In this document: piece after piece, positions 1-7,709 of the stretch
Position numbering within the stretch: the stretch's first letter is position 1
Layout: each line of letters opens with the position of its first letter
Origin: Hyphomicrobiales bacterium
Lineage (GTDB): Bacteria; Pseudomonadota; Alphaproteobacteria; Rhizobiales; Xanthobacteraceae
Assembly (NCBI GenBank): GCA_021323775.1
Contig: JAJPKK010000014.1
Coordinates: 1 to 36,083 of the forward strand
Reading direction: 5' to 3'
Length of the DNA stretch: 36,083 nucleotides
The notes under the pieces: generated by a model
The model's input: only the letters and a program-made list of their open reading frames with translations
The model's database searches: none
What the model was told of the DNA's origin: nothing
Translations under genes and position numbers: made by a program

Positions 1-126
1 ATTTGGTCGCTCGGCCGGGCGGGCGTGGAAATTCCGATCCTGCTGGATCGCGACGGACGCGTCATCGAGCAGAAGATCGCTTCCGCCGATCGCAGCAGCT
101 TACTCAAAGCGCCTCGGCTGCATTGA
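1..126 (+). CDS. C-terminal end of an unidentified protein (partial)
   Basis: An open frame enters from the left edge and stops with TGA at 124-126, giving the last 41 residues of a protein. The visible part contains a hydrophobic strand followed by LLDRDGRVIEQK, a strand-turn-strand pattern seen in thioredoxin-fold tails but also in many unrelated proteins. Too little is present to name a family. It is co-oriented with nothing nearby; the next gene, hpnO, runs the other way and ends 540 bases later. Confidence 0.5.
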   Translation: MWSLGRAGVEIPILLDRDGRVIEQKIASADRSSLLKAPRLH

Positions 127-134
127 CGACGCGG

Positions 135-165
135 GACGGGTTGAGCGATAGCGGAATCCTTCCCC
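135..165. repeat. Half copy of the TTGAGCGATAGCG palindromic repeat
   Basis: The core GGGTTGAGCGATAGCG recurs at 19952-19967 and, with changes, in the left arms of the complete elements at 14950 and 18130. Here only one arm is present, so this looks like a decayed or truncated copy. Confidence 0.5.
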
Positions 166-218
166 CCATAGGCGTCAGGTTAAGGCCACGACGTTGCCAC
201 GGACTCCTTCCCTCCCAG

Positions 219-245
219 CCGAAACCGCGTATGCGCAGGTTTCGG
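219..245. repeat. Hairpin with 8-bp arms
   Basis: CCGAAACC at 219-226 pairs perfectly with GGTTTCGG at 238-245 across an 11-base loop that can itself fold further (GCG-TAT-GCG). There is no T-run after it on either strand, so a simple intrinsic terminator is not well supported. Confidence 0.5.
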
Positions 246-308
246 GCACTTATATTAGAGCGGATTCCGTCAGGTTGAGGCGCTTGGCTCTCTCCCACGG
301 TCGCGGCC

Positions 309-499
309 GGGCTCGTCCCCATTGGCGCTAACTTAACGCGGGCGCTGACCCAGAGATTGCATCGCCTGAGGATGCAGGACCGCATTGATCGCTTGGATGC
401 CCGGAAAGCCTGGGCTGCTTGCTCTGCAAGCGATCAATGCGGTCCTGCATCGTCCGGAATACCGAAACGCGCTAAGTTAGCGCCTATGGGGCTTGTCCC
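309..499. repeat. Nested inverted repeat of about 190 bases
   Basis: Outer arms 309-340 and 468-499 are complementary at 26 of 32 positions. Inside them, arms 371-395 and 427-451 are perfectly complementary over 25 bases around a 31-base loop. The whole could fold into one long interrupted stem. No open frame or target-site duplication was seen. It may be a MITE-like or other non-coding repeat unit downstream of hpnO. Confidence 0.75.
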
Positions 500-666
500 G
501 CCCATCCCGATTGTTTTTGCTCAGTGCCTCAATAGTCAGGGGCCGCCGGGACAAGCCCGGCGACGACGCGGGTGGCTGATTCAACGCGATCGGGAGTTCC
601 GGGTGGTGCGGCTGCCGCTTGACCCAACGCCTGTGACCCTTCCCCCAGCCTGCCGCCAGTCATCCG

Positions 667-2100
667 TCACCCGCGCGCCTGCACGGCATTGCCAACCAGC
701 GTCTTGCCGAGCGACCATATGGCGCCCGGTACGCGATGGGTGGCGGCAATGACGTCGTCGAAGGCCTGTTCGATCAGGTCGCAATCTTCGTCCGTGATGA
801 TAAGGGGCGGCAGCAGCTTGATGGTGTGGCTGGCGTGTCCGGCGACCTGGGTGAGCACCTTGTGTTCCTTGAACAGCGGAATCGTGACCAACTGGCAGAA
901 CAGCCCTTTGCTGGCGCTCTCCAGAAGATTCCAGCTCGCTTTGAGCCTCAAGGAACTCGGCGGCCCAAACTCGATGCCGATCATCAGGCCCTTGCCGCGC
1001 ACCCCGCGCACGAACTCGTAGCGCTCGAACAGCCGTCCGAAGGCGAGCCGCAGCCGCTCGCCAAGCCGGTCGGCGCGCGCGATGAGACCCTCATGCTTGA
1101 TGACTTCCAGCGTCGCGATGCCGGCAGCCATGGCGAGGTCGTTCTTCGCGTAGGTCGATCCGTGCACGACGGCGCGGTCGAGCCGGTCAAAAATCTTGTC
1201 AAAGACCCGTCTGCGGGTCAGCAGCGCGCTGACCGGCACATGGCCGCCCGACAATGCCTTGGCGAGCAGCACCATGTCAGGCTCGACGCCCCAGTGCTCG
1301 ATTGCAAGGAACCGCCCGGTGCGGCCGAGCCCGGTCTGAATCTCGTCGGCGACAAACAAGGCGCCGTGACGGCGGCACAGAGCCGCCGCCTCGCGCAAAT
1401 AGTCGTCGGCCGGTATGTTGACGCCTTTGCCTTGGATCGGCTCGACGATGAATGCCGCGATGTCCCGCGACGTCAGCGCCCGCTCAAGCGCCGCGAGATC
1501 GTTGAAGGGCACGACGCGGCAATGCGGCAGCAGGGGCTCGAAACCGCTGCGGAAGATTTCATCGCCATTGAGCGACAGCGAACCGTTGGTCAAGCCGTGA
1601 AACGCATGCTCGCAGTAGACGATTCCGGGCCGCCCGGTGGCGCAGCGGGCAAACTTGATTGCGGCCTCGATCGCCTCGGTGCCGGAGTTGGCAAAAAATA
1701 CCTTGTCGAGATAAGGCGCGAACTCCAGCAACCGCTTTGCCAGCACGCCGGCGAGCGGCGAGACGTCGAACTGGACCAGATTGGGCAAATCGGCGTCGAG
1801 CACACTCTTGAGGGCTTCGCGCAATGCCGGATGATTGCGCCCGATGGCGAACACGCCGTATCCGCTCAGGAGATCGAGATATTTGTTGCCCTCGCGGTCG
1901 AACAGATACTGTCCGGCGCCGCGGCAGAAGCCGACATCATATCCAATCGTCCGCAGCACCCGGACCATCTGCTCGTTGAGATGGCGCGCATGCGCCTCAT
2001 AGCGGTCGGCTTCATTCTGCGCGTAGAGGTGCGCAATGTTGACGTCCGTGCTCTTGAGCGGGCTGTCGCACGCATAGATCAGATGAGGCCGATGGCTCAA
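667..2100 (-). CDS. hpnO: Hopanoid biosynthesis aminotransferase HpnO
   Basis: A 477-residue class III (ornithine/acetylornithine-like) PLP aminotransferase. In the hopanoid pathway HpnO is known to convert ribosyl-derived hopanoid to aminobacteriohopanetriol. Visible features are the cofactor-ring Asp in DEIQTGLGRTG (Asp252), the Schiff-base lysine in LLAKALSGGHVP (Lys281), and the NSGTEAIEAA segment near 138-147. The length fits HpnO, which carries an N-terminal extension before the aminotransferase fold. The start is a TTG, chosen because AGGAGGG lies 5-7 bases upstream. The assignment as HpnO rather than another class III enzyme rests on sequence resemblance plus the neighbouring hpnN, hpnH and hpnG. 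Its substrate depends on HpnH and HpnG activity, and hpnH is frameshifted here. Confidence 0.9.
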   Translation of the reverse strand: MSHRPHLIYACDSPLKSTDVNIAHLYAQNEADRYEAHARHLNEQMVRVLRTIGYDVGFCRGAGQYLFDREGNKYLDLLSGYGVFAIGRNHPALREALKSVLDADLPNLVQFDVSPLAGVLAKRLLEFAPYLDKVFFANSGTEAIEAAIKFARCATGRPGIVYCEHAFHGLTNGSLSLNGDEIFRSGFEPLLPHCRVVPFNDLAALERALTSRDIAAFIVEPIQGKGVNIPADDYLREAAALCRRHGALFVADEIQTGLGRTGRFLAIEHWGVEPDMVLLAKALSGGHVPVSALLTRRRVFDKIFDRLDRAVVHGSTYAKNDLAMAAGIATLEVIKHEGLIARADRLGERLRLAFGRLFERYEFVRGVRGKGLMIGIEFGPPSSLRLKASWNLLESASKGLFCQLVTIPLFKEHKVLTQVAGHASHTIKLLPPLIITDEDCDLIEQAFDDVIAATHRVPGAIWSLGKTLVGNAVQARG

Positions 2101-2205
2101 CTGGTTGCCCTCCTACCCCCGTGATTCGGCGATTGTCGAAATGTCGCCGGAAACGCTAGTAATGATCCAAATTCGTCATAAGTCGCATAGCAAACCGAAG
2201 ACATC

Positions 2206-2781
2206 ATGCGCTCGATTCCGGTGATCTGGGGTGCGACATTTTTGCTTACAGGCGTTGCCGCGGCTGGAGAGCCCCAGCCGACCGGCGAATGGCGTACGGC
2301 CGACGGGCGCGCCAACGTCCGGATCGATGATTGCGACGGCGCCTTGTGGGGCATCATCTCGTGGGAGAAAGAGCCCGGAGGCGTGGACGAGTACAATCCC
2401 GACCCGGCCGAACGCAGCCGCGCGACCCTGGGGCTGCACATTCTTCGGGCAATGAAGCCAACCAAACCCGGGCTTTGGCAAGGCGAGGTTTACAATCCGG
2501 AGAACGGCAAGACCTACGATTCGCGAATAAGCTTGACCTCACCGGATGTCTTGAGAATCGAGGGCTGCGTGCTCGGCTTCCTGTGCGGAGGCGAGAACTG
2601 GACCCGGATCAGGGCAACCGAAAGGGCTGCCCCACAGCCGCAGCCGCGAGCGCCGGGCCCACAGCGCGCAGGCCGGCCAAAAGAGGCTCCTCCTCCAATG
2701 CCGTCTGCTTCTGCAACGCCGCCTGCCTGCTCAGGCATCGCGGAGGGTGCGGGGGCGGCCCATAAGGGCGGGCTGAAATAG
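2206..2781 (+). CDS. Secreted DUF2147 family protein
   Basis: A 191-residue protein with an N-terminal signal peptide (hydrophobic segment about residues 5-19, likely cleavage after VAAAG). It then has the DUF2147 pattern: GEWRTADGRANVRI, a central GxIxW segment, the NPENGKTYDSRISL region and a terminal CVLGFLCGGENWTR (about 118-131). The molecular role of DUF2147 is unknown; members are exported and often lie near envelope genes. The C-terminal 60 residues are Pro/Ala-rich with no domain. The last 51 bases overlap the 3' end of hpnN on the other strand, so the tail is antisense to the hpnN C-terminus. It is transcribed divergently from hpnO across a 105-base gap. Confidence 0.8.
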   Translation: MRSIPVIWGATFLLTGVAAAGEPQPTGEWRTADGRANVRIDDCDGALWGIISWEKEPGGVDEYNPDPAERSRATLGLHILRAMKPTKPGLWQGEVYNPENGKTYDSRISLTSPDVLRIEGCVLGFLCGGENWTRIRATERAAPQPQPRAPGPQRAGRPKEAPPPMPSASATPPACSGIAEGAGAAHKGGLK

Positions 2782-5322
2782 CACGGCCGCCGCCAGCGTG
2801 CAGCAAAGCGACAGCGCCAGCAGCTTGCCCATGCTCGATGTTCCGGGATGGCTCGACAGCCACAGGCTGCCGAATGCCGTCGCGGTCGTGGCGGCGCTGA
2901 AAATTACGGCGCGCGTCAGGCTCGACTGGAGGAGCTTGGTGCGGCCGGCGCGCCATGAGAGAATATAGTAGATCTTGAAAGCAACGCCCACGCCGAGCAG
3001 CAAGGGCAGCGCAATGATATTGGCGAAATTGAGCGGAAGCCTGATCAGAACGCAGATCTCAAGCGTCAGAATGCCGGCCAGCATCAATGGAACGAGCGTC
3101 AGCAGCACATCGCCGAACCGGCGCAGCGCAAGCCATAGGAGAAGCGCGATCGACCCCAGCGCCCACGCTCCGGCCTGGAGGAATGCCCGCACGACGGTGT
3201 TGCCGGACTCGAGAATCGAGATCGGTCCGCCGATCGCGTCGGGCTGGACCGCCAGCACCGCCCTGGCAAATGCGCGGATGTTCTCGTTGTCGTCCGGGTC
3301 GCCCTTCGGGGAGGCCTCGACACGAATGCGGCCGTCCTTGCTGCGCCAGTGGAGAAGGAGTTCAGGCGGCAGATTGTCGATCGATACCTGCTTTGCTTGC
3401 AGGAGATTGCGGATGTCCTCGAGCTTGTGCCTGAGCGGCACCACGAATGTCTCTTCGGCGCGGCGGCGCACGTCTTGATCCGCAGCCGCGAGTTTTGACA
3501 ACAGGGCGGCGAGGCGCAACGCGGCGTCGCCGCCCGGGCCTGGCTGCTCAGCCGCGGCTTTGGTGAGGCCGTCAATCCCCCGCCTGAGCGCCGCAATGTT
3601 ATCGGCGTCAGTCGGGGTTGGCCGCGGCGGCGCGCGCAGAACCGGATCGAGAACCGTCGCGGCCTGCGCGATCATGGCAAGCTTTTCTGCCTGATCGGCC
3701 GGAACGAAATCCGCAATCGTCATGACCCGATCAACTTCGGGCAGGGCCCTGAGCCGCTGGGCTGCCTCATCCGCCGCCGCCACCGACGGCGCCAGCACGT
3801 TGACGGAGTTGACCCCGGCATTTGGATCGCGGCGCAGATCAAGATAGGCCGCAATCGACTCGACCTTCGGACTGCGCAGATTCATCGGGTTGAAGTCGAA
3901 ATGGAGAAAATACAACAGCGGCAAGCCTGCGATCGCAAGCCCGAGGGTTGTCGCGACAATCGGGCCGCGGTGGTTTTCCAGAAAGGCGTCGACCGGCGCG
4001 AGCCATGCGAACCCGAGCCCTTCCGGCTCCCCCGGCGGATGGAGCACGTAGAGCAATGCCGGCAATACCGTGATGCTGGTCAGGTAGGCGATAATCATGC
4101 CGGCGCCGGCGATCTCTCCAAGTTCGGAGACCCCCCGGTAGGAAGTCGGGAGAAACGACAGAAACCCTGCGGCGACGGCCGCAGCCGCCAGCGTCAACGG
4201 AATTCCGGCGCGCGCGCCGGCGTGAAGCAGCGCCTTGCGCAGATCCGGCATCTTGAACCGTTCCTGCCGGTAGCGAACGCTGAACTGAATGCCGAAGTCG
4301 ACCCCAAGACCGACAAACAGCACGGCGAAGGCGATCGAAATGAGATTGAGCGCGCCAACCAGGGCAAGCCCAATCATGGCGGTGATCGACAGGCCAATGA
4401 ACAGGGCGATCACAACGGCAAGGATGATCCGAAATGATCGCAACGCCAGCCACAGAATGAGCAGCACCAACGTAATCGTAACGATTGCGTTGACGAGAGC
4501 GCCATCCTTCACGGTGGCAAATTCCTCATTGGCGATCGGCACCGGGCCGGTCAGCCGAACGCGCGCCTGAAAGCGGGAGGCGAGATCGAGGCTCTCGGCG
4601 GCGGCGCGGATCGCGTCGGTCGCCTCCTTGCCGGGCTCCAAGGCCGTAAAGTCGAGTTTTGGCCGCACATCGATGAGGCGGCGCAAATCGCTCGGGGCCG
4701 ATGGCGTGCCGGTGGCAAGCTCTTGCCAGGAAAAGGTCGCCGGAAGGCCATCCAACACGCGCTCGAGTGCGGCGCTCGCCATCGCGAAGGGCCGCGCCAG
4801 ATCCTCAAGCGTGAGCTCATGCTCGCGAACGCCGGCCAGAACCAGCGCAATCATCTGAGTGAGACCGCGCAAGCTCGGATCCACGACCGGAACGCGCACG
4901 AGCGGAGCGGCCGTAGCGAGTTGCCTGGTGATCGCGCCGACCTCCTCTTTTGATCGGAACAGCAGGCCGTTCTGTGCAAAAAACGGCATGCCGGTAAGTT
5001 GTGTCACCGACGGAAACAGTTCTTTGTTGTCCGATAGACTGTCAGCCAGCGCAGAGCTCGCGAGCGCCGCGAGCTCCGGCGTCGGCGCATCCACAACTAC
5101 AAGTATATTGTCGTCCTGGCCGGGGATAGATTTTTCAAAATTGAGCTCACGTTGGCGCCACGGAAGATCTTCTGAAATCAACGTGTTAATATCTGTGTTA
5201 ATAGCAAAGTTTTTCGCAGAATAGTATCCTGATGCCGCGGCAAGAAGTACAGACACTGCAATCGTTGCATAAGCATATTTCGTGCAAAAACCAATAATCG
5301 TAACGATCGCTGCCTTTACCAT
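2731..5322 (-). CDS. hpnN: Hopanoid transporter HpnN (RND/MMPL family)
   Basis: An 863-residue inner-membrane RND-superfamily protein. HpnN is known to move hopanoids from the inner to the outer membrane. The layout is one N-terminal transmembrane helix (about 15-32), a periplasmic domain starting NTDINTLIS, a bundle of helices containing GVDFGIQF and SVRYRQER, a second periplasmic domain, and a second bundle near the C-terminus. The start is taken at MVKAAIVTIIGF because the transmembrane helix begins there and AGGA lies 11 bases upstream; the frame stays open 36 codons further but that part has no membrane character. The 3' end overlaps the convergent DUF2147 gene by 51 bases. Alternative: a general MMPL lipid exporter, but the hopanoid context favours HpnN. 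Confidence 0.92.
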   Translation of the reverse strand: MVKAAIVTIIGFCTKYAYATIAVSVLLAAASGYYSAKNFAINTDINTLISEDLPWRQRELNFEKSIPGQDDNILVVVDAPTPELAALASSALADSLSDNKELFPSVTQLTGMPFFAQNGLLFRSKEEVGAITRQLATAAPLVRVPVVDPSLRGLTQMIALVLAGVREHELTLEDLARPFAMASAALERVLDGLPATFSWQELATGTPSAPSDLRRLIDVRPKLDFTALEPGKEATDAIRAAAESLDLASRFQARVRLTGPVPIANEEFATVKDGALVNAIVTITLVLLILWLALRSFRIILAVVIALFIGLSITAMIGLALVGALNLISIAFAVLFVGLGVDFGIQFSVRYRQERFKMPDLRKALLHAGARAGIPLTLAAAAVAAGFLSFLPTSYRGVSELGEIAGAGMIIAYLTSITVLPALLYVLHPPGEPEGLGFAWLAPVDAFLENHRGPIVATTLGLAIAGLPLLYFLHFDFNPMNLRSPKVESIAAYLDLRRDPNAGVNSVNVLAPSVAAADEAAQRLRALPEVDRVMTIADFVPADQAEKLAMIAQAATVLDPVLRAPPRPTPTDADNIAALRRGIDGLTKAAAEQPGPGGDAALRLAALLSKLAAADQDVRRRAEETFVVPLRHKLEDIRNLLQAKQVSIDNLPPELLLHWRSKDGRIRVEASPKGDPDDNENIRAFARAVLAVQPDAIGGPISILESGNTVVRAFLQAGAWALGSIALLLWLALRRFGDVLLTLVPLMLAGILTLEICVLIRLPLNFANIIALPLLLGVGVAFKIYYILSWRAGRTKLLQSSLTRAVIFSAATTATAFGSLWLSSHPGTSSMGKLLALSLCCTLAAAVLFQPALMGRPRTLRDA

Positions 5323-5769
5323 ATTGTCTGATTTCCTGATTGCCGTAACCACAATCGATCCCGACATGATCGAGCTGTGTCCGAAGCCCGTGTTGGCGAG
5401 AAGCCCCCTGCGGAACCCGTTAATCGACAAAAGACAACATGCTGGACTATATTGTGGCGCGTTTCCCCCTTAACTGACGACTTTCCGCCTTATCTCTGCT
5501 CCAGCAGAACTCGTGATCCGCGGACCGTCTTCAAGCAACCTCAAGTCCGCCTCAGTTTGGCCACGAACGTTGACCGCGACAGGTATTAAGATAATTCGAA
5601 TTTGCAGTGCGCTCAAAAGCGAAAATTCGTGCTAGGAACATACCTGGGGTGAGGGGCTTTATCAGATCAAGCTTAGTCTCCGGCATTGCGCCGGCTCCCG
5701 TCGAGATTATTTGTCGGTCGTCCTCCCCCGGCCGGCGAGGCACGGTTGCTTTTTGGGAAAGAGCCGCGA
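5323..5769. other. Divergent control region between hpnN and hpnH
   Basis: The stretch is 447 bases between two divergent starts and is less GC-rich than its neighbours, with no credible gene. A possible sigma-70-like -10 for hpnH is GATAAT at 5590-5595 with TTGACC at 5570-5575, but the 14-base spacer is too short to be convincing. On the minus strand TATAGT near 5446-5451 could serve hpnN without a good -35. Promoters for both genes are expected here but none is firmly identified. Confidence 0.35.
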
Positions 5770-6911
5770 ATGAAAATACCGTTCTTCAAGGAAATGAAGA
5801 TCTCGGCCTACCTGCTGAAGCAGAGGCTGCTTGGCCGCAAACGCTACCCGCTGGTGCTCATGCTCGAGCCCCTGTTCCGTTGAATCTCGCTTGCGCCGGC
5901 TGCGGGAAGATCGACTACCCGGAGCCGATTCTCAATCGCCGGCTGTCGGTCGAGGAGTGTCTGAGAGCGGTGGACGAATGCGGCGCACCGATGGTGGCCA
6001 TCCCGGGGGGCGAGCCGCTCATCCACAAGGATATTGGCGCCATCGTCAAAGGGATCGTTGCGCGCAAGAAATTCGTCTCGGTCTGCACCAACGCACTTCT
6101 GTTGGAGAAGAAGCTCGATCAGTTCGAGCCGTCGCCTTACCTGTTCTTCTCGGTGCATCTCGACGGGCTTAGGGATCACCACGACAAGTCAGTGTCTCAG
6201 AAGGGCGTTTTTGACCGCGCCGTATCGGCGATCCGCGCCGCCAAGGCGCGCGGCTTCGCCGTCAATGTGAACGCCACGATATTTGATGGGCATTCCGCAG
6301 AGGACATCGCGGCATTCCTGGATTTTGCCCAGACGCTGGGCGTCGGCATCACGATTTCCCCCGGCTATGCCTATGAGCGGGCGCCTGACCAGCAGCATTT
6401 CCTAAGCCGGCAGAAGACCAAACAACTGTTCCGGCGCGTATTTGCTCTTGGCCGCGGAAGACGCTGGAACTTCATGCATTCAGCCCTGTTCCTCGACTTT
6501 CTGGCCGGCAACCAGACTTACCACTGTACCCCTTGGGGCATGCCGACGCGGAATATTTTCGGCTGGCAGAAGCCCTGCTACCTGCTCGGCGAAGGCTACG
6601 CAAACTCATTTGCCGAGTTGATGGAAACGACGGACTGGGATGCCTATGGCACCGGCCGATACGAGAAGTGCGCGAACTGCATGGCTCATTGCGGCTATGA
6701 GCCGACGGCAGCCGCCGCGAGCTTCGCGCACCCGCTCCAAGCCCTCAAGGTGGCATTGTTCGGCGTCCGCACCGAAGGCCCGATGGCGCCCGAAATCTCG
6801 CTGGCCCGGCAGCGCCCGGCGCAGTACGTGTTTTCACGCCACGTCCAGAAGATGCTCGCGCAGATCGGGGAGCCCAAGGTTCGGGCCAAGGAAGCGGCGA
6901 CTCGGAATTAG
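5770..6911 (+). pseudogene. hpnH: Hopanoid radical SAM protein HpnH, frameshifted
   Basis: HpnH is a radical SAM enzyme that attaches the adenosyl group to the hopene side chain, the first step to C35 hopanoids. The start MKIPFFKEMKISAYLLKQ and LEPLFR are read in one frame, then TGA at 5881-5883 stops it. The continuation NLACAGCGKIDYPEP is in the next frame from 5883 and stays open to 6911. Inserting one base, most simply a C after 5882, restores CNLACAGC, the CxxxCxxC cluster motif, and a 380-residue protein of normal HpnH length. GGEP follows shortly after. A second candidate metal or structural cysteine group, CANCMAHC, lies near the C-terminus. The rest shows no decay, so a sequencing or assembly error, or a very recent mutation, are both possible. 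The last 78 bases overlap hpnG on the opposite strand. Confidence 0.9.
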
Positions 6912-7559
6912 CGCCCGGCGCGCCGCCCAACTGTCGAGCGCAAGGCGGCATAACGTCGGCACCTGCTTGGGGTGCCGGATCAGCGACTGAATGATCGCCT
7001 GAATGTCGATCCCGCCGTCAGCGCTCGTTGCGGCCAGCGCGGCGGGCGGCAGCGCCCGGTCGGACGGATCGGTTACGACGCGAAACGCCGCGAACGGAAC
7101 ACGGTGTTCGACGGCGATCCGTGCAGCTATATGGGATTCCATGTCGACCGCAACGGCGCCGGTCTTTTCATGAAGCCTTCGCTTCGCATCAGCGCAGGCG
7201 ATCGGCACGTCCGATCCCACAATATCGCCAAATGAGACGTGCTGCGACGGGGCAAACCGCGACGCCCTGCCCTGAACCGCATCGATTAATGACCGTGACC
7301 ATCCGCTGTCGCTCGCGTAGCGAGCGTTCTCGGCAATGATGTTGCGCGCAACAACGCAGGCGCCCGGCTTCAGGTGCGGCGCCAATCCGCCAGCGATGCC
7401 AAAACTCAGGACGCCATGGCAGCCTTTCCGGACTGCCGTCTCGAGGGAGCGCCGGAATTGCATCTGCCCGCCGCCGCAAACGACGGTGACTCCGGGACCA
7501 GCCACGATGCGGGCCTCGAAAGCGAGACCCGTTACAGCCACAAAGCGCGGCCCACCCAA
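6834..7559 (-). CDS. hpnG: Hopanoid-associated phosphorylase HpnG
   Basis: A 241-residue nucleoside phosphorylase-family protein. HpnG is known to remove adenine from adenosylhopane, giving the ribosyl hopane precursor. Motifs are FGIAGGL (53-59), the nucleoside-binding VDMES (138-142) and TDPSDRALPPAA (from 163) carrying the general-acid Asp region. The start is a TTG at 7559 with AGGGGG five bases upstream. An ATG 93 bases further out has no ribosome site, would place a hairpin (7583-7601) inside the gene, and adds residues without family character. It follows shc after 150 bases and probably belongs to the hpnB-shc operon. The 3' end overlaps the convergent hpnH by 78 bases. Confidence 0.9.
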   Translation of the reverse strand: MGGPRFVAVTGLAFEARIVAGPGVTVVCGGGQMQFRRSLETAVRKGCHGVLSFGIAGGLAPHLKPGACVVARNIIAENARYASDSGWSRSLIDAVQGRASRFAPSQHVSFGDIVGSDVPIACADAKRRLHEKTGAVAVDMESHIAARIAVEHRVPFAAFRVVTDPSDRALPPAALAATSADGGIDIQAIIQSLIRHPKQVPTLCRLALDSWAARRALIPSRRFLGPNLGLPDLREHLLDVA

Positions 7560-7582
7560 TGAAACCCCCTGTGGTCCTAGCC

Positions 7583-7601
7583 CCGAAAATTCTCTTTTCG
7601 G
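7583..7601. promoter_or_regulatory. Hairpin just upstream of the hpnG start
   Basis: CCGAAAA at 7583-7589 pairs perfectly with TTTTCGG at 7595-7601 over a 5-base loop, 23 bases before the TTG start. In the minus-strand transcript it lies in the shc-hpnG gap and could affect mRNA stability or translation. No U-tract follows, so it is not a clear terminator. Confidence 0.45.
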
Positions 7602-7709
7602 AAACGTTAGCGAGCCCCTGCGACCCCCCGGTCGAGCGGGCCAAATAAGCATGCGAAATTGGAGAATTCAAGGTTACTTATCAATTAGTTAACAACTGTT
7701 GATTTTGTG

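Larger units (their letters stand above)
127..666. other. 540-base gene-free stretch rich in dyad repeats
   Basis: No convincing gene lies here; the frames that stay open have no recognisable protein character. The stretch holds half of a palindromic repeat (135-165), a short hairpin (219-245), a large nested inverted repeat (309-499) and further GC-rich repeat fragments up to about 570. It separates the partial gene at the left edge from the 3' end of hpnO. Confidence 0.6.

Noticed and set aside
309-499. Insertion sequence
   Set aside because: No transposase frame and no target-site duplication; only nested inverted repeats are present.
736-2124. A 462-codon open frame antisense to hpnO
   Set aside because: Shadow of the aminotransferase; no ribosome site and no family resemblance.
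5607-5882. An upstream-extended start for hpnH in the frame of its C-terminal part
   Set aside because: The translation before NLACAGC has no HpnH character and lies in the intergenic region and in the wrong frame of the true N-terminus.
5875-5890. Programmed -1 frameshifting to express hpnH
   Set aside because: A -1 slip before the TGA would give LNLACAGC, still lacking the first cluster cysteine, and no canonical slippery heptamer is present.
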